NCBI GenBank assembly: GCA_942493145.1
Contig: OW818679.1
Span: 3,348,001 to 3,412,000, forward strand
Reading direction: 5' to 3'
Source: ENR-C20 sp942493145
GTDB taxonomy: Bacteria > Bacillota > Clostridia > Acetivibrionales > DTU013
DNA length: 64,000 nt
The position numbers and the translations under genes are program-made. The notes beneath the pieces are model-generated. The model did no database searches and was not told where the DNA came from. It saw only the letters and a list, made by a program, of their open reading frames with translations. Positions 24,321 through 32,694 of the stretch are shown here, one piece after another. How positions within the stretch are numbered: the stretch's first letter is position 1; each line of letters begins with the position of its first letter.

Positions 24321-25211
24321 CTATCCCTTTACGGCGCCAAGGGTTATACCCTTCACAAAATATTTTTGGAAAAATGGGTATGCACACAGCACTGGAATTA
24401 CAGCTATGGCAGCCATGGCCATCCTGATGGTTTCGCCGGGCAGATTGCTGGCCATTTCACTTGCATGGAGCCCAAGATTGGTTGTAGATAAAAACTGTAT
24501 GTTCAGCATGATCTGGTTCAACAGGTTCTGGATATTATAAAGCTTTGGATCTGTAATGTAAATAAGCCCGTTGTTCCAGTCATTGCTGTACAGCAATGCC
24601 TGCAGCAGGCCTACTGTCGCAAGGATGGGCATGGACATCGGTATGACGATCTTCCGGAAGGTTTTGAATTCACCGGCGCCGTCTATCTTTGCAGATTCTA
24701 TCAGTTCCTTCGGAATGCTGGTCATAAAATAGGATCTTATAAGCAAGACAGTGAATCCGTTCATAAGAAGTCCGGGAATCAACTGTCCAAAAATCGTATT
24801 CTTGATGTGGAAGTACTGTGTATAAATGATGTAGGTAGGTACAAGTCCTCCATTAAAAAGCATTGTGAATATTACAATAAAGGTCAGGAGCCCACGTTTG
24901 GGCAGATCCTTCCGTGACAGCGGGTATGCAAGCATGGATGTAATGACCAGGCTGACTGCCGTCCCTGCAATAGTGTTGAAAACCGTTACACCGTAAGCCC
25001 GTCCTATCTCCCTGACATTCCCAAGAAGGTACAAATAGGCTTCCAGGCTCAGCTTGGAAGGAAACAGTGAATATCCTTCCCGTGAAATGGTCATGTTATC
25101 TGAAAAAGATGTAACGACCAGTAATATAAAAGGGATGACACACATCAGCGAAAACCCGCCCAAAACGATATGTCCCGCTATGTTGTATCCTCTATCTTCC
25201 GATTTTAGCAT
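24321..25211 (-). CDS. Carbohydrate ABC transporter permease, LplC/YtcP type
   Basis: 296 aa with six membrane spans and the EAA-type loop LIESAKIDGAGEFKTFRKIVIPMSMP that contacts the ATPase. Family members import oligosaccharides such as rhamnogalacturonan products. No ATPase gene is in this operon; a shared MsmX-like ATPase encoded elsewhere is normal for this family. AAAGGAGG precedes ATG 25211. It lies 15 bp after the partner permease. Confidence 0.93.
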   Translation of the reverse strand: MLKSEDRGYNIAGHIVLGGFSLMCVIPFILLVVTSFSDNMTISREGYSLFPSKLSLEAYLYLLGNVREIGRAYGVTVFNTIAGTAVSLVITSMLAYPLSRKDLPKRGLLTFIVIFTMLFNGGLVPTYIIYTQYFHIKNTIFGQLIPGLLMNGFTVLLIRSYFMTSIPKELIESAKIDGAGEFKTFRKIVIPMSMPILATVGLLQALLYSNDWNNGLIYITDPKLYNIQNLLNQIMLNIQFLSTTNLGLHASEMASNLPGETIRMAMAAIAVIPVLCAYPFFQKYFVKGITLGAVKG

Positions 25212-25226
25212 TTCTGTTCCTCCTTT

Positions 25227-26210
25227 CTAGAATAAAGCATCTTCCCTGCTGATCTTCCTGACAATGAAATTGGATACAAGCACCAGGGTGAAGCCGACCA
25301 CTGACTGATAAACACCTGCCGCCGATGCCATCGGTATGTCTCCAAGCTGCATCAGCCCACGGAATACATAGGTATCGATGGTATTTGTTGTTTCATACAG
25401 GCTGCCCGAGTTCATGGTAACCTGATAGAACAGTCCGAAATCGGAGTAGAAGATCTTTCCGATGGAAAGAATCAACAGCATGATGATGACTGGCTGAAGC
25501 AGAGGAATGGTAATATTTTTGATCTGCTGCCATTTGGAAGCACCGTCCAGCCTGGCGGCTTCAAAATATTCCGCGCTTATGCCCACAATGGATGCAAAGT
25601 AAATGATACAGGAGAAACCGATTGTCTTCCACAAATTTACAAACACCAGGATAAAAGGCCAGTATTTGGCTTCCGCATACCAATGGATAGATTCCATCCC
25701 CAGCATGGGCAGTATGGTTTTATTCATAATACCGGTGCCGTCACTCAGGAAGGCATAGACCAGGTATGCCACAATGATGATGGAAATAAGGGTCGGAAGG
25801 ATGATAAGGCTCTGGTACAGACGTGAAAAAAACATGCTTTTGATTTCATTGAGCAAAATAGCAAAAGTAATGGCTACTATCATTCCAAGGATTATAAATA
25901 CCAGATTGTAAAGGATGGTATTCCTGGTAATGACAAAGGCGTCCGAGGTTGCAAAGAGGTATTTGAAGTTATCGAAGCCAACCCAGTCGCTCCCGAATAT
26001 ACCCTTCTTAAAGTTCAGGTCTTTGAAGGCAATTATGATACCAAACATGGGCAGGTAATTATTGATTATCAGATATAACAGCCCTGGCACAGCCATTAGG
26101 AAAAGGGTTATATGGCCTTTGCTCATGACTGATTTCTTTGGTTTTGTATTATTCACAGGAAGCGTTTTATGCATGGGTAACGTTTCATTAGCAGGTATTG
26201 AATTATTCAT
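25227..26210 (-). CDS. Carbohydrate ABC transporter permease, LplB/YteP type
   Basis: 327 aa with six membrane spans and the EAA loop YFEAARLDGASKWQQIKNITIP. An N-terminal cytosolic tail of about 30 residues (NETLPMHKTLPVNNTKP) has two similar heptads and is unusual. It pairs with the permease at 24321-25211 and the binding lipoprotein at 26316-27854. AAAGGAATGA precedes ATG 26210. A strong hairpin separates it from the binding-protein gene. Confidence 0.93.
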   Translation of the reverse strand: MNNSIPANETLPMHKTLPVNNTKPKKSVMSKGHITLFLMAVPGLLYLIINNYLPMFGIIIAFKDLNFKKGIFGSDWVGFDNFKYLFATSDAFVITRNTILYNLVFIILGMIVAITFAILLNEIKSMFFSRLYQSLIILPTLISIIIVAYLVYAFLSDGTGIMNKTILPMLGMESIHWYAEAKYWPFILVFVNLWKTIGFSCIIYFASIVGISAEYFEAARLDGASKWQQIKNITIPLLQPVIIMLLILSIGKIFYSDFGLFYQVTMNSGSLYETTNTIDTYVFRGLMQLGDIPMASAAGVYQSVVGFTLVLVSNFIVRKISREDALF

Positions 26211-26238
26211 ATTAAATCATTCCTTTTTGAAAATTATA

Positions 26239-26287
26239 CAGCCCAGCCAACATTATGATAAACCGGTTGTGATTGTTGGTTGGGCTG
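26239..26287 (-). promoter_or_regulatory. Intercistronic hairpin after the binding-protein gene
   Basis: Arms CAGCCCAGCCAACA (26239-26252) and TGTTGGTTGGGCTG (26274-26287) pair over 14 bp with one G-U pair and a 21-base loop. It is placed like the hairpin at 14054-14089, between a binding-protein gene and the next transporter gene, and probably lowers expression of the permeases relative to the binding protein. Confidence 0.65.
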
Positions 26288-26315
26288 CATGTTCGTCTAC
26301 AGGATAATAAAAATG

Positions 26316-27854
26316 TTATTTGATTCCATTTGCTGCTGCCCATTCGTTGAGCTGCTTCTGCTTCTCTGCTATGACCTTTTCGATGCCTGCTTCCTTCAGC
26401 TTGGCTGTGAATTTGGGAAGGGTAGTGTCAGGATCGACCTCTCCGCATTCCAAAGGCAGCTTGTACTGGTTCACAACATTTGCCAGGGAAGTTATCTCAG
26501 TCTTTACGGTAGTAGTGTCAAAGGTGAAGCCGTATGCTTTTGAAAGCATTCCGTCCTTATTATAATCCATTCTCACCTGCCATTGGGGCGAACCCTTCCA
26601 GACATATGTTACAGGCTGATAGGTCAGCATCCATGAGCTTTGGTTCGTGAACCCGGTTGTTGACATATCCACGCCAGGGGCATAATCGATAGTGCCATCG
26701 GCCAGTTTCTGATAATGCTTGCCTTCGAGACCGTAGGAAGCCATGTTAGCCACATCGCTGTCAGTGTACAGCAAGTTGAGGAACTTCATGGCAGCTTCGG
26801 GATTTTCACAATTCTGTGCGATGGCCCATTGGTTTACGACCAGGCCGCCCCTGGTTTTGGGTGTGATGTGTGCTGCAGCGGTATTAAAGCCGTATTTCGA
26901 TGTGCAGTTTTCCATCTCCTGGGGGGCATCCGGACCAAACCTGGCAAATACCTTCTTTGCCTTCATGAGATCGTCGGTTGCTTCCTTGTTGGTAGAAGCT
27001 CCCTTCATGATATAACCTGCCTGGTTCCAGCTTCTTATCAATTTTACGGAATCTGCATATTCCTGTGTTTCATAATAGTTGACCAGGTTAAGGCTATCTG
27101 TTCCATAGTTCGGAAGCACTCCGTAATAATCGCCAAGGTAGTCAAACTGGCTATAGCCTCCGAGTATGGAGAATCCTACCATTTGAGGAGAAATAACCTC
27201 AATATCCCTGATCTTTTCCTTGACCTGCTTGAATACCGCGGTAAGGTCATCGATGGAATCCACGCCACTCAGGTCAATTCCATTCTGATCAGCCATATCC
27301 TTGTTGTATATGAGGCTGTACTCCGATGCCGAAACAGGACTTGTCGGTAATGTATATAGCTTGCCGTTTATCTTTCCTCCCATCAGGGCATCCTCGCCTA
27401 TGGCAGTCTTGATTCCCTGACCGTATTGTGCCAGAAGATCGTCTAGTTCAATGGCCGCGCCTTTGGAGATAAAGCCTGCCCTCATGTCGTAAAATACAAC
27501 AAAGGTATCAAGAGCTTCATTAGAGGACAGCATCAGGTTGATCTGCTGGTTATACTGACCAATATTGATCGGCATCAGTTTTATTTTTACATTGATCTTT
27601 TCCAGCGTCAGCTTGCTGAGTTCATCATTAACCATTTGCAGGTCCTTTGGCTCACCGCCAAAAGTTATGTACGCAGCCGTCAGTTCCGCCGGTGGTTCTG
27701 TTTTTTCGGGAGCTGTTGACGCTGCTTGAGCTGTAGCCGCCGGTGCAGTGGCTTCCGCTGTGGAAGTCGGTGAATTTCCGCCAGCCGAGCCGCAAGCGGT
27801 AAAAACCATCAAGACAGCAATTAGCAGGGATAACAGGGCAAATCCTTTTTTCAT
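26316..27854 (-). CDS. Carbohydrate-binding lipoprotein, LplA/YtcQ type
   Basis: 512 aa lipoprotein (lipobox VFTACG, Cys21) with a Ser/Thr/Ala linker and a large extracellular solute-binding fold (family 1; contains EAMKFLNLLYTDSDVANMASYGLEGKHY). It binds oligosaccharides for the two permeases downstream. AAGGAGGAG precedes ATG 27854. The promoter region upstream carries paired direct repeats. It lies just after the YesM/YesN genes, the usual arrangement for a sensor-controlled oligosaccharide importer. Confidence 0.93.
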   Translation of the reverse strand: MKKGFALLSLLIAVLMVFTACGSAGGNSPTSTAEATAPAATAQAASTAPEKTEPPAELTAAYITFGGEPKDLQMVNDELSKLTLEKINVKIKLMPINIGQYNQQINLMLSSNEALDTFVVFYDMRAGFISKGAAIELDDLLAQYGQGIKTAIGEDALMGGKINGKLYTLPTSPVSASEYSLIYNKDMADQNGIDLSGVDSIDDLTAVFKQVKEKIRDIEVISPQMVGFSILGGYSQFDYLGDYYGVLPNYGTDSLNLVNYYETQEYADSVKLIRSWNQAGYIMKGASTNKEATDDLMKAKKVFARFGPDAPQEMENCTSKYGFNTAAAHITPKTRGGLVVNQWAIAQNCENPEAAMKFLNLLYTDSDVANMASYGLEGKHYQKLADGTIDYAPGVDMSTTGFTNQSSWMLTYQPVTYVWKGSPQWQVRMDYNKDGMLSKAYGFTFDTTTVKTEITSLANVVNQYKLPLECGEVDPDTTLPKFTAKLKEAGIEKVIAEKQKQLNEWAAANGIK

Positions 27855-27913
27855 AATTCTCCTCCTTATGATTTAGAAATTGAGATGGAAAAGTAGAAAT
27901 TGTTCCTGCTTAA

Positions 27914-27980
27914 ATTATATAGCCTGCTTGTTATTGCCGCTTCATTCCAGGCGACATTCCATTTTAGTTTTGGCGACATT
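27914..27980 (-). promoter_or_regulatory. Activator-type promoter with 9-bp direct repeats
   Basis: On the minus strand a perfect -10 TATAAT (27914-27919) has no -35 match: the hexamer at 17 bp (27937-27942) reads AAGCGG. Just upstream are two copies of AATGTCGCC (27950-27958 and 27972-27980) exactly 22 bp apart, two helical turns. This is the layout expected for an AraC-type activator, most likely the YesN-type regulator at 28029-29651. Confidence 0.55.
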
Positions 27981-28022
27981 TGTGAAGCTGCGGCTTCACA
28001 TATGTGAAACTGCGGCTTCACA
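27981..28022. repeat. Two tandem 20-bp inverted-repeat units
   Basis: TGTGAAGCTGCGGCTTCACA (27981-28000) and TGTGAAACTGCGGCTTCACA (28003-28022) differ at one base and each is itself a hairpin. They follow the stop of the response regulator (28029) on the minus strand and so may act as a terminator. They also abut the activator repeats. Confidence 0.8.
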
Positions 28023-28028
28023 TTTGTA

Positions 28029-29651
28029 TCACATCATAACTTTGGTATTCCCCTGCCTGAATTCAACCGGGTTTTTACCAGTATTCTTCTTAAACATGGT
28101 TGAAAAGTGCGACAGGCTTTTGTATCCCGCCTGAAGAGCTACTGCAGTGACAGGCATGTCCGACTTGCTCAGGAGGCCCTTCGCGATATTCAGACGTTCA
28201 TTCATAATATAATCGGAGATAGTCATACCGGTTTCCTTTTTAAAGATCCTCGTCATGTGGTCAGGGTTGAAGTGGACCTGCCTGGATATGTCTTCACAGG
28301 AAAGCTCCTGGTCGATATTCAGGTGGATATACCTCTTCGCCTGATCAACTACGGATTGAGATTTTTCCAACTGTGCATAAAAGCCTACTGCCTTTTCCAC
28401 ATCATGCCTGGCCCATTTGACCATATTTTCCACTGAACGGATTGCCCTGGTTATAAGCTCCGTAGACATGCTATCCTGAAACAGCTGGTGCGCGAGGATC
28501 CCCCTTTGCTTCAGGTATGTATGGATGATCTGCATGAAGTCCTGCTGGAACTGGTTTAGAATATTCTCATTCAGCTCATCCCTGTCAAGAAGCCCCTTCA
28601 AATAACTTTCTACCTCTTCCAGCAGCTTCGCGGTGGCCCCTTCCTCCAGCATCTTCTGCCACAGGGTGGTATCCGGCAGGTTGACCGGCACAGGGTCAAT
28701 CAAATTATTCCACAGCATTGAGACGACTTTGTTGATATGTGAAACATTGCTCCGGTCCCGATCATTCAACCGGTTTACCATGTCCGCCAGTTCATGTACA
28801 AAAACCACATCGCCCGGATAACAACATAAATCACAGCAGAAATAACGGTTACAGGCGGTGATATATTCCTCGCAGTCCTTTTGCAGCCGGTCCAGACTGA
28901 AGTGCTCGTACTGGTCCATGAAAAGCAGGCATACCAGAGTCCCCTTTCCAAACTCAACCATAAGGCCGTTCTTATCTTTTTTTACCAGTACGTCCTCCGC
29001 CGAATTCTTCAGGGCAAATTCCATGAGCTTCTCATCACGCAGACTCATCTCCTCATGCCATCCTCTTATTTTAATCAATACAGGGAAAACCTTCTGCTGC
29101 AAATCAATATTGATATTCCGCTGGTCCGCAGCTCTTTTGATTTCTTCTTCCACAGCAGGGATTTTTTGCTCCAGGATATCCACCCAAAACCGCTCAATAA
29201 GTAAAGGCTGATGCTTCAACCACAGCTTACCCGTCTTTTCATATTCCAGCATTCTGGTTTCGTTACTGATCTTATTCATGGCTTTCAACACAACATTCTC
29301 GAGTTCAACCGGCGGAACGGGCTTCAGCAGGTAATCCAGGCTCCCCAGCTTGATTGCTTTCTTTGCATAGCCGAAATCGGCATGGCAGGTCATAATGATG
29401 GATTCTGTCTTCGGGTGATTTTCGCGCACCCATTCCAGGAGCTCCAGACCGTTTCCCTGAGGCATCTCTATATCGCAGAGCATGATGTCTATGCTATGGT
29501 TTTTAAAGGCTTTTTTTGCCTGTGACACATCGTAAGCTGCAAAAACAGAGGTCACCCCAATAGCCTTCCAGTCTACGGCACACTTGATTACCTGGACTGC
29601 CGGTATTTCATCATCCACTATCAATAATTTAAATGCTTTATTGGTTTCCAT
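28029..29651 (-). CDS. YesN-type response regulator with AraC domain
   Basis: 540 aa from ATG 29651, which has AAGGGG upstream and overlaps the kinase stop by 14 bp; a longer frame reaching 29798 lies inside the kinase gene and is not used. Receiver domain with phospho-acceptor Asp60 (LCDIEMPQGNG) and LLKPVPP; the AraC helix-turn-helix pair is in the last 100 residues (CEDISRQVHFNPDHMTRIFK, VTAVALQAGYKSLSHFSTMFKK). It partners with the kinase at 29638-31389 and likely activates the binding-protein promoter next to it. Confidence 0.93.
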   Translation of the reverse strand: METNKAFKLLIVDDEIPAVQVIKCAVDWKAIGVTSVFAAYDVSQAKKAFKNHSIDIMLCDIEMPQGNGLELLEWVRENHPKTESIIMTCHADFGYAKKAIKLGSLDYLLKPVPPVELENVVLKAMNKISNETRMLEYEKTGKLWLKHQPLLIERFWVDILEQKIPAVEEEIKRAADQRNINIDLQQKVFPVLIKIRGWHEEMSLRDEKLMEFALKNSAEDVLVKKDKNGLMVEFGKGTLVCLLFMDQYEHFSLDRLQKDCEEYITACNRYFCCDLCCYPGDVVFVHELADMVNRLNDRDRSNVSHINKVVSMLWNNLIDPVPVNLPDTTLWQKMLEEGATAKLLEEVESYLKGLLDRDELNENILNQFQQDFMQIIHTYLKQRGILAHQLFQDSMSTELITRAIRSVENMVKWARHDVEKAVGFYAQLEKSQSVVDQAKRYIHLNIDQELSCEDISRQVHFNPDHMTRIFKKETGMTISDYIMNERLNIAKGLLSKSDMPVTAVALQAGYKSLSHFSTMFKKNTGKNPVEFRQGNTKVMM

Positions 29652-31389
29652 CCGAATCCCCTTTTTTTGCTGGCAACAGAATTTCAATAACAGCTCCCCC
29701 TGTGTCCTCATTAGTAAGTCTGATTGCAGCTTTGTCCGGGTAAAGCAGGCTGAGCCTTTTTTTGATATTCCAGATACCGATATGCTCGCCTTTTTCATCT
29801 TTTATTGTCTTACCCGCGTTTAAGTCATCCAAAACTTTTTGGTCAAAACCCTTCCCGGTGTCTTTAATCAAAACCCTTATATCCTGTCCCGATTCACCGT
29901 CCAACAATTCGACCAGAACTGAAATGTGGATAGAGCCGGACATTGATACCGCATACTTTACAGAATTTTCAACAAAGGTCTGTATGACAAGGGGAGGCAC
30001 CGTATATTCCATCAAGCTTTCGTCTGCGTCAATTTCATACGTAAACCTCTTTGGAAATCTCAGCTCCTGTATATGGAGGTAGTTCCGCGTATGATATACT
30101 TCATATTTCAGTTTTACAAATACTAAGTTGCTGCCGAACATATAACGAAAATGATTAACCAGATACATGGTCATTTCCTGAATCAGCTTGTAGTTTTTAG
30201 TCTGTGCGAAGCCATAGATGATATTCAAGGTATTCATGAAGAAATGCGGGTTTATCTGGAGCTTCAGATACTCAAGCTCAGTCTTCTGCCTGCTTATATG
30301 CTCCTCATACACACTGATTTTCAGGTCATGGATCTGCGACATCATATTATTGAAGGTATGATTCACAATCTGGAATTCGTCGGACGTCCGATAGGGCTCT
30401 ATACGGGCCTCCATGTCTCCGGATCCCGTTTTTTTCATTGCAGAAACAATGTGCTTGAGCGGAACCATTACCGTTTTGTTCAACAGCAAAAGAAAAACAG
30501 GCAGAAGGATCATGGACCCGAAGGCTATGAAAATTACGATACGCAACAAATAAGGCAGGTTCTCCAGTATCTTCTCCCTCTGCACCAGAGCGACCAGGCT
30601 GAAATCCCCCAAACCTGACTTCTGACCTACAACCAGGAATTGTTCCTTATCCCCGGTGAGATAGTAATCAGCAAAGTCGTTGTCCAAGTCGAGCTGCTGG
30701 TAATCCACCGGCCCCGAGCTTGCCATGGGTTCCCCGGAGCCTGTTACCAGTATGGATGCGCCTTTATCCCCCAGATTTATCAGTTTCAAGGGCTTCAACA
30801 GTTTCTTGATATTCAGCCATGCACCTAAATACAGGTCACCCTTTCCAATGATCCTGAAAAGGTAGTAATCCTGTCCCAATTGCTTTACAATCCAGGTGTT
30901 GGTTATAGAACCTTTATTTTTTATATCCGAATTGATGCTATCAACCAGAAAATCCTTTACAGGCCGCCGTTCCTCATAGCTTCCGGAATTGAAATCATAT
31001 ACGAAATCATTGTTATCAGGCGAATATATAAAAATGCTGTCAATGGATTTATAGGTCTGAATATCCTCGGTAATCCTGTTTGAGAGTTGATAGAGTGCCA
31101 ATGTACGAAGATCCTCGTCCTTTGTGTAATTGACAACCTGCAAGTCGATGTTATAGGCATACAACCGATTCATGTATCCTTCAGCTCCCTGCAGGTCCGA
31201 GTCGATCTCCTTCATATACAGGGACAGCATCCCTTTGTTGGATTCAGCCACCTGGTCATAGATGACGTTGACAGCATAAAAATTGCTGTAGATAAGTAAT
31301 GCAAACAATGGCACCAGCACACTGACAACAATGACGACCAGCTTGAACCTTATGGAATTCCACGGAATCTTCAATGCCGGAAGCTTCAT
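29638..31389 (-). CDS. YesM-type sensor histidine kinase
   Basis: 583 aa: membrane span (about 15-35), an extracellular dCache-like sensor region (about 36-290), a second span (about 293-313), a HAMP domain (about 315-370), the His_kinase motif QINPHFFMNTLN and an HATPase domain with VIQTFVENSVKYA (N box), IKDTGKGF (G1) and GIWNIKKRL (G2). In contrast to the kinase at 16793-17905 it has its own external sensor. It is the first gene of the kinase-regulator pair and should respond to plant oligosaccharide. The ribosome binding site is GTGAGGTTG. Confidence 0.93.
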   Translation of the reverse strand: MKLPALKIPWNSIRFKLVVIVVSVLVPLFALLIYSNFYAVNVIYDQVAESNKGMLSLYMKEIDSDLQGAEGYMNRLYAYNIDLQVVNYTKDEDLRTLALYQLSNRITEDIQTYKSIDSIFIYSPDNNDFVYDFNSGSYEERRPVKDFLVDSINSDIKNKGSITNTWIVKQLGQDYYLFRIIGKGDLYLGAWLNIKKLLKPLKLINLGDKGASILVTGSGEPMASSGPVDYQQLDLDNDFADYYLTGDKEQFLVVGQKSGLGDFSLVALVQREKILENLPYLLRIVIFIAFGSMILLPVFLLLLNKTVMVPLKHIVSAMKKTGSGDMEARIEPYRTSDEFQIVNHTFNNMMSQIHDLKISVYEEHISRQKTELEYLKLQINPHFFMNTLNIIYGFAQTKNYKLIQEMTMYLVNHFRYMFGSNLVFVKLKYEVYHTRNYLHIQELRFPKRFTYEIDADESLMEYTVPPLVIQTFVENSVKYAVSMSGSIHISVLVELLDGESGQDIRVLIKDTGKGFDQKVLDDLNAGKTIKDEKGEHIGIWNIKKRLSLLYPDKAAIRLTNEDTGGAVIEILLPAKKGDSDGNQ

Positions 31390-31506
31390 ATTGAATCAAC
31401 CTCACATAAAATAATGACATAATCATTCTAACATATCAAACAACTAAAATATCAAAGGGAATAATTGTTTGTTATGATGCTCCTGTCTTCTCATCTGCCT
31501 GGTAAA

Positions 31507-32613
31507 TCATAACCCGATGATGTCATTCGCTATTTCCTGGATCACATCTTCTGCCTGCGGAAGAACACCGAGCTTGTCAAGGAATGCGTGTCCCACACCC
31601 TTATACCGGATGATGCGCGTATCAACCCCGTCCTCCATCAGCTTCTTCCCATAGATCTCGCCCTGTATGCGAAGCCCGTCAAATTCGGCTACGGCAATCA
31701 GGGTTTTACACAGCCCCTTGTGTGATTTCGCCAGCAGTGGGCTAATATAAGGATCCCGGATTTCTTCATTATGCTGCAGGTATAATTTGGCGATGTCATC
31801 GGTATCATTTTCACCCTTAGGCCTGCCCAGCATCAACCCCGGTTCTATAAGAGACTTCTGTTCTTCGGAAATGGTATAGTCCTCAATTCTCCACTCATAA
31901 CCCTCGATTCCGCTTGCAATCAGAGTCACGGTCGGATAAAGCAGCACCTGGTATTTCAGCATGCTGGTGCCAAGGTCCCTGTCCTTCATCGCACATACTG
32001 CGGCAAGGTTTCCGCCGGCGCTGTCACCGCCTATTCCCAGCTTGTTTTTATCCACACCGAATTTTTCAGCATTTTCGTAGATATGCCGAAGTGCACTGAA
32101 GCAATCATTGAAGCCATTTGGGTAAGGTTTTTCAGGTGCAAGTGAATAATCAATATTGAAGACGACGCAATCAGCCCTTTCGGCCAGAAGCCTGCAGGGA
32201 TTTTCAACGTTAAACGGAGTCCCGCCGATAAAGCCGCCGCCATGGAGATAGATGAACCCGGGCCGGTTGGTTTTCCCTGTGGGTCTGCGGGGGTAATAAA
32301 TCCACATTTTTACCTTGTTCCCGTCAAAATCATGTTCCTCATACCGGGTATATATTTCTGCCATATTCATATTGAGATTGGGAAACCCCATCATTTCGCG
32401 CATCCCTTCGACTGACATTTCATTCCTGGGACCGCTTGCCATTTTTTTAAAAAAATCAACCATCCCTTTTTGTATTTCATATTCTCGGGGGTCGAGAACC
32501 CCTGAACGTGGCTCGCCGGGTATGCCCTTTGTTTGAATTTCTATGCCGTACATGTTTATATGGGTATTATCATTTTTCATGCTTTCCGCCAAATCATTGC
32601 CATACCGAACCAT
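31507..32613 (-). CDS. Acetyl-esterase-like alpha/beta-hydrolase (HSL family)
   Basis: 368 aa, cytosolic. HGGGFIGG oxyanion motif, GGDSAGGNLAA nucleophile elbow, and late FDGLRIQGE and GVGHAF segments supplying Asp and His give a complete HSL-type triad. An N-terminal cap of about 100 residues precedes the core. AGGAGG lies before ATG 32613. It is placed between GH39 and the kinase gene, so it probably removes acetyl or aryl esters from imported oligosaccharides; the true substrate is unknown. Confidence 0.88.
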   Translation of the reverse strand: MVRYGNDLAESMKNDNTHINMYGIEIQTKGIPGEPRSGVLDPREYEIQKGMVDFFKKMASGPRNEMSVEGMREMMGFPNLNMNMAEIYTRYEEHDFDGNKVKMWIYYPRRPTGKTNRPGFIYLHGGGFIGGTPFNVENPCRLLAERADCVVFNIDYSLAPEKPYPNGFNDCFSALRHIYENAEKFGVDKNKLGIGGDSAGGNLAAVCAMKDRDLGTSMLKYQVLLYPTVTLIASGIEGYEWRIEDYTISEEQKSLIEPGLMLGRPKGENDTDDIAKLYLQHNEEIRDPYISPLLAKSHKGLCKTLIAVAEFDGLRIQGEIYGKKLMEDGVDTRIIRYKGVGHAFLDKLGVLPQAEDVIQEIANDIIGL

Positions 32614-32694
32614 GCTTACATCCTCCTGATATATTCTTCAAAATCAATTCCTGATTCTGATTATCCCTGAATATCAATTCCCCATCCAGCTAAT

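Noticed and set aside
27981..28022. Possible CRISPR repeat array
   Set aside because: Only two palindromic units with a 2-bp separation, no spacers and no cas genes.
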